A DNA stretch of 64,000 nucleotides from contig NZ_BCWX01000002.1 of the NCBI RefSeq assembly GCF_001894805.1, positions 1,178,001 to 1,242,000 on the forward strand, in the 5' to 3' direction. Of the stretch, positions 1 through 7,753 are shown one piece after another. A model generated the notes under the pieces. The model saw nothing but the letters and a program-made list of their open reading frames with translations. It was not told the origin of the DNA and ran no database searches. Every line of letters begins with the position of its first letter. Positions within the stretch are counted from its first letter, which is position 1. Source of the stretch: Rhodococcus globerulus NBRC 14531. GTDB taxonomy: Bacteria > Actinomycetota > Actinomycetes > Mycobacteriales > Mycobacteriaceae. The translations under genes were made by a program, and so were the position numbers.

Positions 1-97
1 GCCACCAACCGGACCTTGCTCCGTTCAGGCGCACTCGAATCCGAATACTCACGACGCTTCACACTCTGATTGCACAACACATCCACGGGAGGCTCCC

Positions 98-370
98 TTG
101 ACCGAATTGCTCGTAGACACCCGGCCGCAGCGCGCACACAGCGTGGAAAGCAATGATCTCGCCGACGGAGTTGTTCTCTACGACAGCTCCAGCGAGGTAG
201 CACATCACCTCAATCCCGTTGCGACCTTGGTCTGGGAACTGTGCGACGGGCGGACTGTCGGCGACATAGTCGACGCTGTCGCCGAAGTCCTCGAAATCCC
301 CACTGCTGAAGCGCAATCCGTGGTCGTTGAAACTTACGGACAGCTGAACACGTCACGGTTGTTGGTGTGA
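98..370 (+). CDS. PqqD-like peptide-binding protein (RRE fold)
   Basis: This 90-residue protein matches the PqqD family over almost its whole length. The conserved features are a short beta strand around VVLYDSSS, the HLNPVATLVWELCDG core (about residues 36-51) and a helical C-terminal half. PqqD-like proteins are RiPP recognition elements that bind leader peptides; related small proteins also occur in HPr-kinase-like systems. The TTG start is supported by a GGGAGG ribosome site six bases upstream, and no better in-frame start is seen. The stop lies 8 bases before the kinase gene, so the two are in one operon. Whether the partner is a lasso-type precursor or another substrate cannot be told, because upstream genes lie outside the window. 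Confidence 0.8.
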   Translation: MTELLVDTRPQRAHSVESNDLADGVVLYDSSSEVAHHLNPVATLVWELCDGRTVGDIVDAVAEVLEIPTAEAQSVVVETYGQLNTSRLLV

Positions 371-378
371 GGTCCTAG

Positions 379-1254
379 GTGACAGCTGGCGATGCGGAGA
401 ACATCCGTTCGCAGTACCTATGGGTCGACGCACACGTCACGGGCACCGCGGTTCCCGAAGTTCGCGTCGTCGAACACAAGATTGCCAGCCCGTGGTCGGC
501 GAACCACCGGGTAGACGCGCACGTTGTGCCCAGCGAATCGGTGCCAGGGCGATGGGATGCGACCATCCGCTCCACAATCGATGCGACCCGTGAAAACCTG
601 GTCGGACTCGACGGTCTGCAGGCCGCCGAGAGTATCTATCGCACCGTGCACCGCGATGTCATGACCGCGGCTCGCATCGACCAGTGGACGCGGTTGCACG
701 CTGCTCTGGTGGATTGTGGCGGCGTGCGGGTGGCGATTGCCGGGCACTCGGGGGCAGGTAAGACCACGCTTTCGTTGGCGCTCGCCCTGCGGGGCGCACA
801 GCTTCACGCGGACGAGGGCGTCTTCATCCGAGGAGAAGAAGCTGTCGGTCTACCGCGCCGCGTCCACGTAAAGGCGGGCACGTTCGATGTATTGCCGGAG
901 ATCAGCAGCCGCGAGCTGCTGCATCTGCCGTATAAACCCCCGGTGTGGGCACTTGACCCGACATCATTGCCCACGCCACCTGACGTTGTGGCCGGGTTGC
1001 GGGGGATCGATGTGCTGTTGATCCTCGAAGGGTGGAGCGACACGACGCGTGTTGAGCCAATGCCCACCGCCGTAGCTTTGAAATCGCTGGCCGAACAATC
1101 CGCACTGTGGTCAGACAATCACCGGCTGACGCTCCGAAACATCGCAGCGCTGTTGTCGAATACGGCGTGCTTCAGTTTGACCCGCCAGCACCTGGATTCC
1201 GGGATCGCGGCCGTCGAGGAATTGGTGGCGTCGTGCGTGACACGCAGTATCTGA
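379..1254 (+). CDS. HprK-like P-loop kinase
   Basis: This 291-residue protein has a Walker A motif GHSGAGKT at residues 122-129, followed by an acidic ADEGVF segment and a GLPRRVHVK strand. That order is seen in the HPr-kinase-related proteins that accompany PqqD-like proteins. Family members phosphorylate a small protein or peptide on Ser; in some lasso peptide clusters a homologous kinase phosphorylates the C-terminal Ser of the precursor. The first 110 residues are poorly conserved. The GTG start follows the PqqD-like gene by 8 bases. The end overlaps the next gene by 22 bases, which suggests translational coupling. The specific substrate is unknown. Confidence 0.75.
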   Translation: MTAGDAENIRSQYLWVDAHVTGTAVPEVRVVEHKIASPWSANHRVDAHVVPSESVPGRWDATIRSTIDATRENLVGLDGLQAAESIYRTVHRDVMTAARIDQWTRLHAALVDCGGVRVAIAGHSGAGKTTLSLALALRGAQLHADEGVFIRGEEAVGLPRRVHVKAGTFDVLPEISSRELLHLPYKPPVWALDPTSLPTPPDVVAGLRGIDVLLILEGWSDTTRVEPMPTAVALKSLAEQSALWSDNHRLTLRNIAALLSNTACFSLTRQHLDSGIAAVEELVASCVTRSI

Positions 1255-2369
1255 TCGCGATGCTCGACGCCGAGGACGGCGCTGAGGTCATCCGCTCATG
1301 TAGTGATGACGACTGGCCGCGTCTTATCGACGTTGCCGCGCGGCACAAGGCGCTACCGCTACTCGCCGCGGCCGCTGTCGACGCTGAGTTCGCCTCGATT
1401 CTGTCTCCGAGTTTTGCAACGATGCTGGCAACATCGACCGCCGACGTATCCAGCCCACAATTGACACTGAGCCTGGTGCATCATCGCAATACGCTGCGAA
1501 TCGCCGATCTGGAATCTCAGCGGGCTGAACTTCAGGAGATGCTGCGCGACAAGGGGTTTCCCACTGTTGCACTCAAAGGCGCGGCGTTACTCGAACGCAA
1601 CATCTGGCCCAATCCCGCGGCGCGGCGGATGACCGACATAGATCTGCTTGTCGTGGACCTTGCTCACGCGGTCCCCGCCAACGACGCGATCATCGACCAC
1701 GGATACCGCATGGTTCGCTCCGACGAGGTGTCCGCGGATTCCATCGATCACGACGACCATCAGGAACCAGCGCTGCTTCGAGACGATCGACATGGTTCCG
1801 TCGAAATCCACTCACACCTTCTGCCGCGCTTTGCACGACACGCGCTCACCCGAGAGCGTGCGGTGCAGAACATCGTGTCGTCGGCCGGCCCGAAACTCGC
1901 GCTTGACGATGTGGCCCTGCACGTTATCTCCCATGCCCGCCTTGCCGACCGGGCATTGGTACGCGCTGATCTAGCGCTGAACAGTATTTTCGACGTCGGA
2001 TATCTACTTGCTCATGATCCGTCGATCGGCCACGCATTGGCGAACCGCCGGATGGCGCACGACGTTCGCCGGGCCGTGAACGTGCAGTTGGCAGCCGTGG
2101 AATCAGTCTTCGGCACAAGCGTTGTCGGCGTAACTGCGTCGGCACGTCTGTGGTGGCGATGGACGCTGTGGTTGGCGGATCACCCGCGCATGCACTCGCT
2201 CTACCGGGATCTGGTCATGGTTCCGCTGTTCCTCGATCGTGATCGACTCTCGATCAGGGCAGGACAGGAGCTGCGCGGAATTTCGCTGGCACGCGCCCGA
2301 CTGACGTATTTCACCCGCCGCGCGCGGACCGCACTCGGTGACGCGCAGCGCACCTCCGCGCATGCTTAG
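1233..2369 (+). CDS. Nucleotidyltransferase-like protein (NTP_transf_5 type)
   Basis: The central block ALKGAALLERNIW, followed by a conserved Arg and the DIDLLV metal-binding motif, is the signature of the NTP_transf_5 nucleotidyltransferases, which are members of the pol-beta superfamily. The rest is alpha-helical, with several conserved His and Asp residues. I chose the GTG at 1233, which overlaps the kinase gene; an ATG at 1260 is also possible, and an upstream ATG at 1107 lies deep inside the kinase gene and is unlikely. The PqqD-like, kinase and nucleotidyltransferase order suggests successive modification of a shared substrate. Related kinase plus nucleotidyltransferase pairs tailor some lasso peptides. 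Function here is inferred only. Confidence 0.7.
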   Translation: MRDTQYLIAMLDAEDGAEVIRSCSDDDWPRLIDVAARHKALPLLAAAAVDAEFASILSPSFATMLATSTADVSSPQLTLSLVHHRNTLRIADLESQRAELQEMLRDKGFPTVALKGAALLERNIWPNPAARRMTDIDLLVVDLAHAVPANDAIIDHGYRMVRSDEVSADSIDHDDHQEPALLRDDRHGSVEIHSHLLPRFARHALTRERAVQNIVSSAGPKLALDDVALHVISHARLADRALVRADLALNSIFDVGYLLAHDPSIGHALANRRMAHDVRRAVNVQLAAVESVFGTSVVGVTASARLWWRWTLWLADHPRMHSLYRDLVMVPLFLDRDRLSIRAGQELRGISLARARLTYFTRRARTALGDAQRTSAHA

Positions 2370-2521
2370 GGAAGTTCTCTACTTTCTCAGCTTTCTCGTT
2401 GATCATGTACAGCAGCTCCGCTAGACAGATCTGCGTTCAGAAGGACTCGAAACCGACCGCCTTAGAGTTACCGGTGGGTGCGCCGGTAACGGACAGAGGA
2501 CTGCCGCGCGATACCCCCGGT

Positions 2522-2722
2522 ATGACACGAGCGCGGGTTCTGACTGTCGTCGCCACGGTTGTCCTGGCACTGTTCCTCGGCGGTGGGTTCGCTGCCGCCT
2601 CGCCGGGTGGACCGGACCCGTACTGGTGGATGGGTCCGCAGGTCCGGCCGTGGCTCGAGTCGATCTTCGTCGGTCTGGCCAACTGGTTCTTCAACCTGCC
2701 GCTGGTGCCGTACCTGTCGTAG
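2522..2722 (+). CDS. Small secreted protein, 66 residues
   Basis: The product starts MTRARVL, followed by a hydrophobic stretch and a small-residue cleavage region (GGGFAAAS), so a Sec signal peptide of about 27 residues is likely. The mature part would be about 39 residues, rich in Trp, Pro and Phe, ending LVPYLS. In-frame codons extend upstream to 2399, but only the ATG at 2522 places the hydrophobic segment at the N-terminus. No good ribosome site is visible. I do not recognise a family. Confidence 0.45.
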   Translation: MTRARVLTVVATVVLALFLGGGFAAASPGGPDPYWWMGPQVRPWLESIFVGLANWFFNLPLVPYLS

Positions 2723-2906
2723 CCGCCACGGCGCTCCCATCGCCACCTGATGCGTGCAGCAGCTTCGCATTCAGTGGCGGAACACTTCGTGTTGAACTAC
2801 CCCGCTATGAGGTGAATGTCCGTTATCTTCCTCGGTAATGGTTGCAATCTCGTGGCTGCTCCGCCTCGCGTGCACGGAAGCTGTCACCACGAAAAGGAGT
2901 ACATCC

Positions 2907-3308
2907 GTGAATGGTATCGAAACGCCCGCTCGTTGGTCCCGGACCACCTCGGTGCTTGGAGCCGGCGCACTTGCTGTCGCGATCACCCTCGGCAGTGCAG
3001 TTGGTACCGCGTCAGCAGATAGTCCGGTCACCGACTTCGGCAGCGTCTCGTTTTCGGTGACCAACACTGCCGACAACACCATCTACGACATCAACGCCGT
3101 CCTCAACCTACCTGCGGGCACCCTCCCGATAGGGATGATGATCCCGCCGATCGGTGCGCGCGCCTCGGCCCCTCAAGCGGTCAACGACTCCTTTGGCGAC
3201 TCCTTTGTGGGCACCTCGTTGGACTTCGTTCTGGGTTTCGTTCTGGCTGCGGGTAATTTCTCCTTAACGCCCAGCAACTTCGGATCACCTGGGAGTTCAG
3301 GGTGGTGA
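2907..3308 (+). CDS. Secreted hypothetical protein
   Basis: The GTG at 2907 has a strong ribosome site (AAAAGGAG at 2892-2899). It gives a 133-residue product with a Sec signal peptide: a basic start, then the hydrophobic run SVLGAGALAVAITLGSAVG, then TASADS as a likely cleavage site. The mature part is acidic and Asn-rich, with repeated NTADNT and LNLP motifs, and has no Cys. I do not recognise a domain. It could be a small exported protein of the actinobacterial cell envelope. Confidence 0.65.
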   Translation: MNGIETPARWSRTTSVLGAGALAVAITLGSAVGTASADSPVTDFGSVSFSVTNTADNTIYDINAVLNLPAGTLPIGMMIPPIGARASAPQAVNDSFGDSFVGTSLDFVLGFVLAAGNFSLTPSNFGSPGSSGW

Positions 3309-3326
3309 GCCAGTCCCGACTCACGA

Positions 3327-3839
3327 ATGGGGCCGGTCACCCTTAAGAAGAGCCCCTCTCGACGTCAGCCGAGGATATGGAAGATCAGTCGACCACCGGC
3401 GCCTCGAGGTGTCGATGGTTCCGGTGTCATCGAGCAGGAACAGGCGCGTCAGGCGTTGCAGGTGCTGCGCGGTGTCGAACCCGACGTGGGGGAGACGCTC
3501 GATGTCAAGGTTGCGGGCACTGCGGAGTCGCTACATTTGCCACGTGCAGCATTCGAGTTGATCCGGGATGTGTTGGCGAATATGGCTGCCGGGCAGGGTG
3601 TCACGGTCGTCCCGGCGCATGCCGAGTTGACCACGCAGCAGGCCGCCGAGATGCTCAATGTCTCTCGCCCACATGTGATCAAGCTGCTCGACGAACGACA
3701 GATCGAGTATCGGTTGGTCGGGCGTCATCGCCGGATCCTCGCATCGTCGCTGATTGCCTATCGGCGGTCTCAGCTTGGCGCCGCGCGCAGTGCCGCCGAC
3801 GAGTTGGCAGCTCACACCGAAGAGTTCGGGCTGTACTGA
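3327..3839 (+). CDS. Excisionase-type HTH antitoxin
   Basis: The C-terminal half contains a MerR/excisionase-like helix-turn-helix, TTQQAAEMLNVSRPHVIKLLDE, followed by the wing RLVGRHRRILASSLIAY. Proteins of this shape are antitoxins paired with PIN-domain toxins in actinobacteria. The first conserved residues begin around VIEQEQARQAL (near 3426), so the true start may be downstream of the ATG at 3327; no convincing ribosome site decides it. The stop is one base before the PIN toxin remnant, the usual tight operon layout. The antitoxin reading frame looks intact, whereas the toxin is broken. Confidence 0.7.
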   Translation: MGPVTLKKSPSRRQPRIWKISRPPAPRGVDGSGVIEQEQARQALQVLRGVEPDVGETLDVKVAGTAESLHLPRAAFELIRDVLANMAAGQGVTVVPAHAELTTQQAAEMLNVSRPHVIKLLDERQIEYRLVGRHRRILASSLIAYRRSQLGAARSAADELAAHTEEFGLY

Positions 3840-3840
3840 C

Positions 3841-4326
3841 GTGACCTTCACCGTGTTGTACGACGCAAACGTGTTGTACCCCAATGTTCTACGAGATGTG
3901 TAGATACGGCTCGCGCAGAACCGTCCGGACATCCCGATCGCGAAACTGGACAAGTTGCGTGAGTTGATGAATGTCGCGGTTCCGGGCTGTCTGATCACTG
4001 GTTACGAAAAACTCATCCCCGCCCTGACGCTGCCTGATGTCAATGATCGGCATGTGTTTGCCGCAGCGATCCGAGCGGGAGCCCAGGTCATTGTCACCGC
4101 GAATCTGCGGGACTTTCCGGAATCCGAACTCGCCCAATTCGGCGTCGAGGCCAAGCATCCGGACGAGTTCGTGATGGATTTGTTCAACCTCGACGGGGTG
4201 CGGGTTCATCAGGCGGTCAGTGCGACTGCAGCAAGATGGCGAAATCCTCCGGGGACGCCAGCGGATGTGTGCGACCGTCTTGTGGCAGCGGGTCTTCCGA
4301 TTTCGGCAGCAGCGCTGCGGCGCTGA
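3841..4326 (+). pseudogene. PIN-domain toxin (VapC-like), broken
   Basis: The GTG at 3841 opens a typical PIN N-terminus (VTFTVLYDANVLYPN, with the first catalytic Asp). It hits an in-frame TAG at 3901 after 20 codons. The same frame then continues as IRLAQNRPD through LPDVNDRHVFAAAIRAGAQVIVTANLRDFP, which carries the later acidic residues of the family, to 4326. Besides the stop, about 20 residues that family members usually have between RLAQ and NRPD are missing, so an internal deletion accompanied the nonsense change. The toxin is very probably inactive as an RNase. It directly follows its antitoxin gene. Confidence 0.75.
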
Positions 4327-4450
4327 ACAGAAGCTTCGGTTGCTACCTCCACGCTAGTGCTCAAGCCTTCGACGGTCGGCCTCGATTTGGCCTTGTTGTT
4401 TGCCGAAATTCGAAAATTCGAACTGATTGGTTTGTTGTGCAACGCTAGAC

Positions 4451-4470
4451 ATGCAGTCATTTGCCTGCAT
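4451..4470. promoter_or_regulatory. Inverted repeat, candidate ArsR-type operator
   Basis: ATGCAG at 4451-4456 and CTGCAT at 4465-4470 form a perfect 6-base inverted repeat with an 8-base spacer, ending 11 bases before the ATG of the ArsR-SRPBCC gene. Position and symmetry fit an autoregulatory operator for a winged-helix dimer. This is an inference from sequence alone. Confidence 0.4.
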
Positions 4471-4481
4471 ATCATGTGTCC

Positions 4482-5258
4482 ATGGCGTCATCTACCGACC
4501 TGGTTTTCAAAGCACTGGCTGATCCAACGCGCAGGTTCCTTCTCGACTGCCTGCGCGAAGACAATGGTCAGACGCTGGGGGAGTTATGTGAGCGCGTGAC
4601 GATGACACGTCAGTCTGCAACCCAACACCTGGCCGTGCTCGAGGCGGCAAATCTGGTGAGCTACGTGCGCCATGGTCGAGAGAAGCGTCATTATCTCAAT
4701 CCTGTTCCACTCGAGGAGATTCGCGAACGATGGATTGACACTTTCGAACACTCGCGACTTCAGGCGCTGAGTGCAATCAAACGACATGCGGAGGCAGAAA
4801 TGACCGTCAAGCCCACCTACAAATACGTCACCTACATCGAGAGCACACCGGAAGCGGTGTGGCGAGCACTCACCGACGCTGACCTCACGGCGGTGTATTG
4901 GGGGCACCAGAACGTCTCCGACTGGAATGTCGGATCCTCGTGGGAGCACCGCCGCGCCGATGGTTCCGGTATCGCTGATGTCGTGGGCACTGTCATCGAA
5001 AGTGAAGCGCCGAGCCGGCTGGTTACATCATGGGCGTCTCCTGACAATCCCAGCGAGGACACTACCTCCCGGGTGACGTACACAATCGAACCGTACGGCT
5101 CGATTGTTCGCCTCACCGTAGTGCACGAAAACCTTGCTGACGAGGAAGCGCACAGCAGTATTTCCCGGGGCTGGCCGGCAATTCTGTCCAACCTCAAGTC
5201 GCTGCTCGAGACCGGGCACGTACTGCCTGACACGCCCTGGGAGATGCCGGCCAACTGA
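4482..5258 (+). CDS. ArsR-family HTH fused to SRPBCC (AHSA1) domain
   Basis: Residues 1-95 form an ArsR-type winged helix: LVFKALADPTRRFLLDCLRE, then TLGELCERVTMTRQSATQHLAVLEAANLV and the wing REKRHYLN. No metal-binding Cys or His cluster is seen. From about residue 105 follows an SRPBCC / AHSA1 domain (YVTYIESTPEAVWRALTD ... WEHRRADGSG ... RLTVVHENL ... GWPAILSNLKSLLETG), a ligand-binding fold for hydrophobic molecules. These are usually two adjacent genes; here they are fused in one 258-residue chain. The ATG at 4482 is preferred over an upstream TTG because it begins at the conserved domain edge. It probably senses an unknown small molecule. Confidence 0.8.
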   Translation: MASSTDLVFKALADPTRRFLLDCLREDNGQTLGELCERVTMTRQSATQHLAVLEAANLVSYVRHGREKRHYLNPVPLEEIRERWIDTFEHSRLQALSAIKRHAEAEMTVKPTYKYVTYIESTPEAVWRALTDADLTAVYWGHQNVSDWNVGSSWEHRRADGSGIADVVGTVIESEAPSRLVTSWASPDNPSEDTTSRVTYTIEPYGSIVRLTVVHENLADEEAHSSISRGWPAILSNLKSLLETGHVLPDTPWEMPAN

Positions 5259-5755
5259 AGGGTAGTCGGGCCGGTTCACGGGGAAGGGGAGGAACTCGTG
5301 GACCGGGCGCCGGCAAGCCTGGGGGAGTGATTGAGGTAGTGTCGTGCAGCGCTCAGGGGGGAGTGGCAGTCGGCCCAATTTCCGAGAAAACCCATGTGAT
5401 AGTGCGGTTTTCGATCGCGGTTGGCTGATCGAACAGGACAGCTCGCTAAAAAATTGGCGTCTTGTCGTTGATCTCTCTATTCCGATTGCCTAAAATCGGA
5501 CGGTGACGGAACCACGTAATTTTCCGAATGTACGTAGTCAGCAAATTACCTAACAACGCAATAAAAATGAGCGCGCACCTCACCACACCACAAAGAAATC
5601 GGGCACAAAGCACAGACAACAGGGTTCGACTTGTCACGATTTCGCATATTTGACGAACCCTTGTGCGTAAACATCGGCTGCGATGGAATTGAGGAAGCTG
5701 GATCCGGGGGAGAGCGCGTCTAGCGGCGCGAATTATTCCGAACCGAGGAACGATT
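5259..5755. other. AT-richer intergenic region with hairpins
   Basis: No convincing gene is seen in these 497 bases. The stretch from about 5440 to 5660 is clearly AT-richer than its surroundings. It holds a perfect inverted repeat TCCGATT / AATCGGA (5481-5500) and a second pair GTAATTT / AAATTAC (5516-5549). It may be a promoter region, a small RNA or a transfer scar. Confidence 0.4.
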
Positions 5756-6292
5756 GTGGACAAGAATCGCGACAATCCGAGCCACCCGGCAGATTCGTTT
5801 CCTGACGTCAGGTGGAGCCACGACAGGCCCAGATTGCGTAAACCCGTCACTGTCTTCGCGTCGAGCAAGGTCGGATCGTGGCTCATTCGTACTGCAACAC
5901 CGTTGGATCGGTGGATTTTGCAACGCAGTAAGAGTCGGTACACGATCCTCGGGCCGCTCGGATTGCCACTTCTGCTGTTGACGACAGTCGGCCGAAAGAC
6001 CGGGCAACCTCACACAACTCCGCTGACATACGTCCGCGAAAACGGTCAACTGTTTGTCGTGGGAAGCAACTTCGGTCAGGACCATCACCCGGCCTGGTCG
6101 AACAACCTGCTGGTCAACAACCAGGCCACCGTCACCATTGGCGGTGTGGATGTACCGGTGGAAGCGACACCTCTGTTAGGCGCGGAGAAAGAGTGCACCT
6201 TCGAAAGGTTCGTTGCAATCGGTGAGGCCTATGCGAGATATCGAGATCGTACGGACCGCGATCTGCGAATATTCTGTCTTGTTCCACGGTGA
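5756..6292 (+). CDS. Deazaflavin (F420)-dependent nitroreductase family protein
   Basis: This 178-residue protein matches the DUF385 / Ddn-like family of F420H2-dependent quinone or nitro reductases. The typical core is LLLTTVGRKTGQPHTTPLTYVRENGQLFVVGSNFG, followed by HPAWSNNLLVNNQATVTIGG. The basic and Thr residues of the TVGRKTG segment contact the F420 phosphate in characterised members. The GTG start has a GAGGAA ribosome site at 5745-5750. It stands alone on the plus strand, and its end faces the end of the hydrolase gene on the other strand. The physiological substrate is unknown; quinone protection against oxidative stress is the known role for mycobacterial relatives. Confidence 0.85.
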   Translation: MDKNRDNPSHPADSFPDVRWSHDRPRLRKPVTVFASSKVGSWLIRTATPLDRWILQRSKSRYTILGPLGLPLLLLTTVGRKTGQPHTTPLTYVRENGQLFVVGSNFGQDHHPAWSNNLLVNNQATVTIGGVDVPVEATPLLGAEKECTFERFVAIGEAYARYRDRTDRDLRIFCLVPR

Positions 6293-6313
6293 AAGAGCAC
6301 AAGCACTGACTGA

Positions 6314-7210
6314 CTAGCGCCCCAGTGCGGAGCACAGTGCGGCGTTCAGCTCTTGTGCCGGCACCATCGGAAGTGCGTGGTGTGTCGCCGAAGCGAGAAT
6401 CAGAGTCTTCGCGTGGGGGAGCGATGCACGTATCAAAGCCGCAACTCGGCTGCTGTCATGAACTTTGCTTCGTCCCGCCAGGATGACCGTGGTGTCGACG
6501 GAAAACCCCGCCAACTTCTTCCTGCCGGGGCGCTTCGGCACAATCGTCTTCGATTTTGGAAAGTGTGCTGCCCCAAGAGTGAGGAGTGACATCCAGTCCT
6601 CATCCAGCGATGCACCACCGGTTTCCCATTCGATGAACGTCCGTTCCCTTTTTTCGTTCGGGCGCAAAAGAATTGGTAGTGCATGCACCAGGTATTGCAT
6701 CCTCATGCCGGCAAAGCAGGAATTGGGGTCGATCAATATGAGCCGACTCACTCTGTCGGGATTGTGTAGCGCGTAGGCCAAGGCGATCATGGCTCCGTAC
6801 GAGTGGCCGATGATGCTGGGGGAGTCGAGGTCAAGTCCGTCTATGACGCTCTTCAGCCAATCAAGCAGGTCATCGACAGCTTTCATCGGTTTGCCGTGGG
6901 CGGTGCTGCGTCCAACATCTCCCATCAGATCCACTGCATAGACTCTGTTATGCGCGCTGAGCGCAGTCACATTGTCAAACCACACGGTCGATGTTGCTCC
7001 ACCTCCTGGTAAAAGAACGACCGGAGGGCCTGATTCAGGGCCGCATACATTGACATGAGTTGTGCCGTAATCGGATTCGATCTCAATAGTAGTCGTGTCG
7101 TCCGGCCAGGTGGACAGTACCGAATCGTATGCAGCGTAGAAGGCCGCACCGCTATCGGTTGCCGCGAACTGATCGATCGATGATGCAGGCATTGAGAACT
7201 CCATCGTCAT
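6314..7210 (-). CDS. Alpha/beta hydrolase
   Basis: This 298-residue protein has the alpha/beta hydrolase order: an oxyanion-hole strand (VVLLPGGGATSTVW), the nucleophile elbow GHSYG with Ser137, an acidic residue after VILAGRSKVHD, and a C-terminal His in SATHHALP. It has no signal peptide and is probably cytosolic. Its start is separated from the divergent MarR gene by a perfect palindrome at 7211-7231, which suggests that the MarR protein represses it. Substrate cannot be deduced. Ester or lactone hydrolysis is the common activity of the family. Confidence 0.85.
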   Translation of the reverse strand: MTMEFSMPASSIDQFAATDSGAAFYAAYDSVLSTWPDDTTTIEIESDYGTTHVNVCGPESGPPVVLLPGGGATSTVWFDNVTALSAHNRVYAVDLMGDVGRSTAHGKPMKAVDDLLDWLKSVIDGLDLDSPSIIGHSYGAMIALAYALHNPDRVSRLILIDPNSCFAGMRMQYLVHALPILLRPNEKRERTFIEWETGGASLDEDWMSLLTLGAAHFPKSKTIVPKRPGRKKLAGFSVDTTVILAGRSKVHDSSRVAALIRASLPHAKTLILASATHHALPMVPAQELNAALCSALGR

Positions 7211-7231
7211 TTATCTCGATAGTCGAGATAA
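7211..7231. promoter_or_regulatory. Perfect palindrome, candidate MarR operator
   Basis: TTATCTCGA and TCGAGATAA form a perfect inverted repeat with 9-base arms and a TAG spacer. It starts directly beside the first codon of the hydrolase gene and lies 40 bases before the chosen MarR start. Length and symmetry are typical for MarR dimers, so binding would probably repress both genes. Confidence 0.65.
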
Positions 7232-7270
7232 TAGACAATGGAACTAATCGCGTCGAGCGGAGGAGTGGAA

Positions 7271-7753
7271 GTGACCGATACGAATAAGTCGACTACCAGC
7301 GGTCACGAGATGGTGCACCTACTGCGGGCGTTGGTCGTGCAGTTGGATCTGTTCGGTGCGAACTTCGCAGCGCAGCATCAACTTCACTCCACAGATGTGC
7401 GCGCGCTGATCAGCCTTCTTGACGCTGAACGCGCGGGACAACCCGCCACGCCGGGATGGCTGGGTCAGCAACTGGGTTTGAACTCCGCGTCGGTAACAGC
7501 ATTGATCGACCGTATGGAACAACGCGGCCTGGTGGTTCGAGAACGAGACATGAGTGACCGTCGACGCGTGATCATCGATGTCACCGATAGCGCCAAGAAT
7601 CTGGGGTGGTCGTTTTTCGGACCGCTGATCGGCCAGGCCACCGACGTCTTGGAATCCTTTTCGCCGACGCAATTGACGACGATAGGCGAGTTCTTGACGA
7701 AAATGAGTGCCGCGGTCGAGGTCACCCGAGGATCGCAGGCACCAGCCGATTAG
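7271..7753 (+). CDS. MarR-family transcriptional regulator
   Basis: The protein shows the MarR winged helix: a dimerisation helix near LLRALVVQLD, the recognition helix region PGWLGQQLGLNSASVTALIDRMEQRGLVVRERDMSDRRRVIIDVTD, and a C-terminal dimerisation helix. The DRR wing motif is clear. I chose the GTG at 7271 because GGAGGAG lies upstream at a good distance; an ATG at 7238 would add 11 residues. The divergent hydrolase and the palindrome between the genes suggest local, autoregulated control. The ligand is unknown. The last 4 bases overlap the end of the convergent gene. Confidence 0.85.
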   Translation: MTDTNKSTTSGHEMVHLLRALVVQLDLFGANFAAQHQLHSTDVRALISLLDAERAGQPATPGWLGQQLGLNSASVTALIDRMEQRGLVVRERDMSDRRRVIIDVTDSAKNLGWSFFGPLIGQATDVLESFSPTQLTTIGEFLTKMSAAVEVTRGSQAPAD

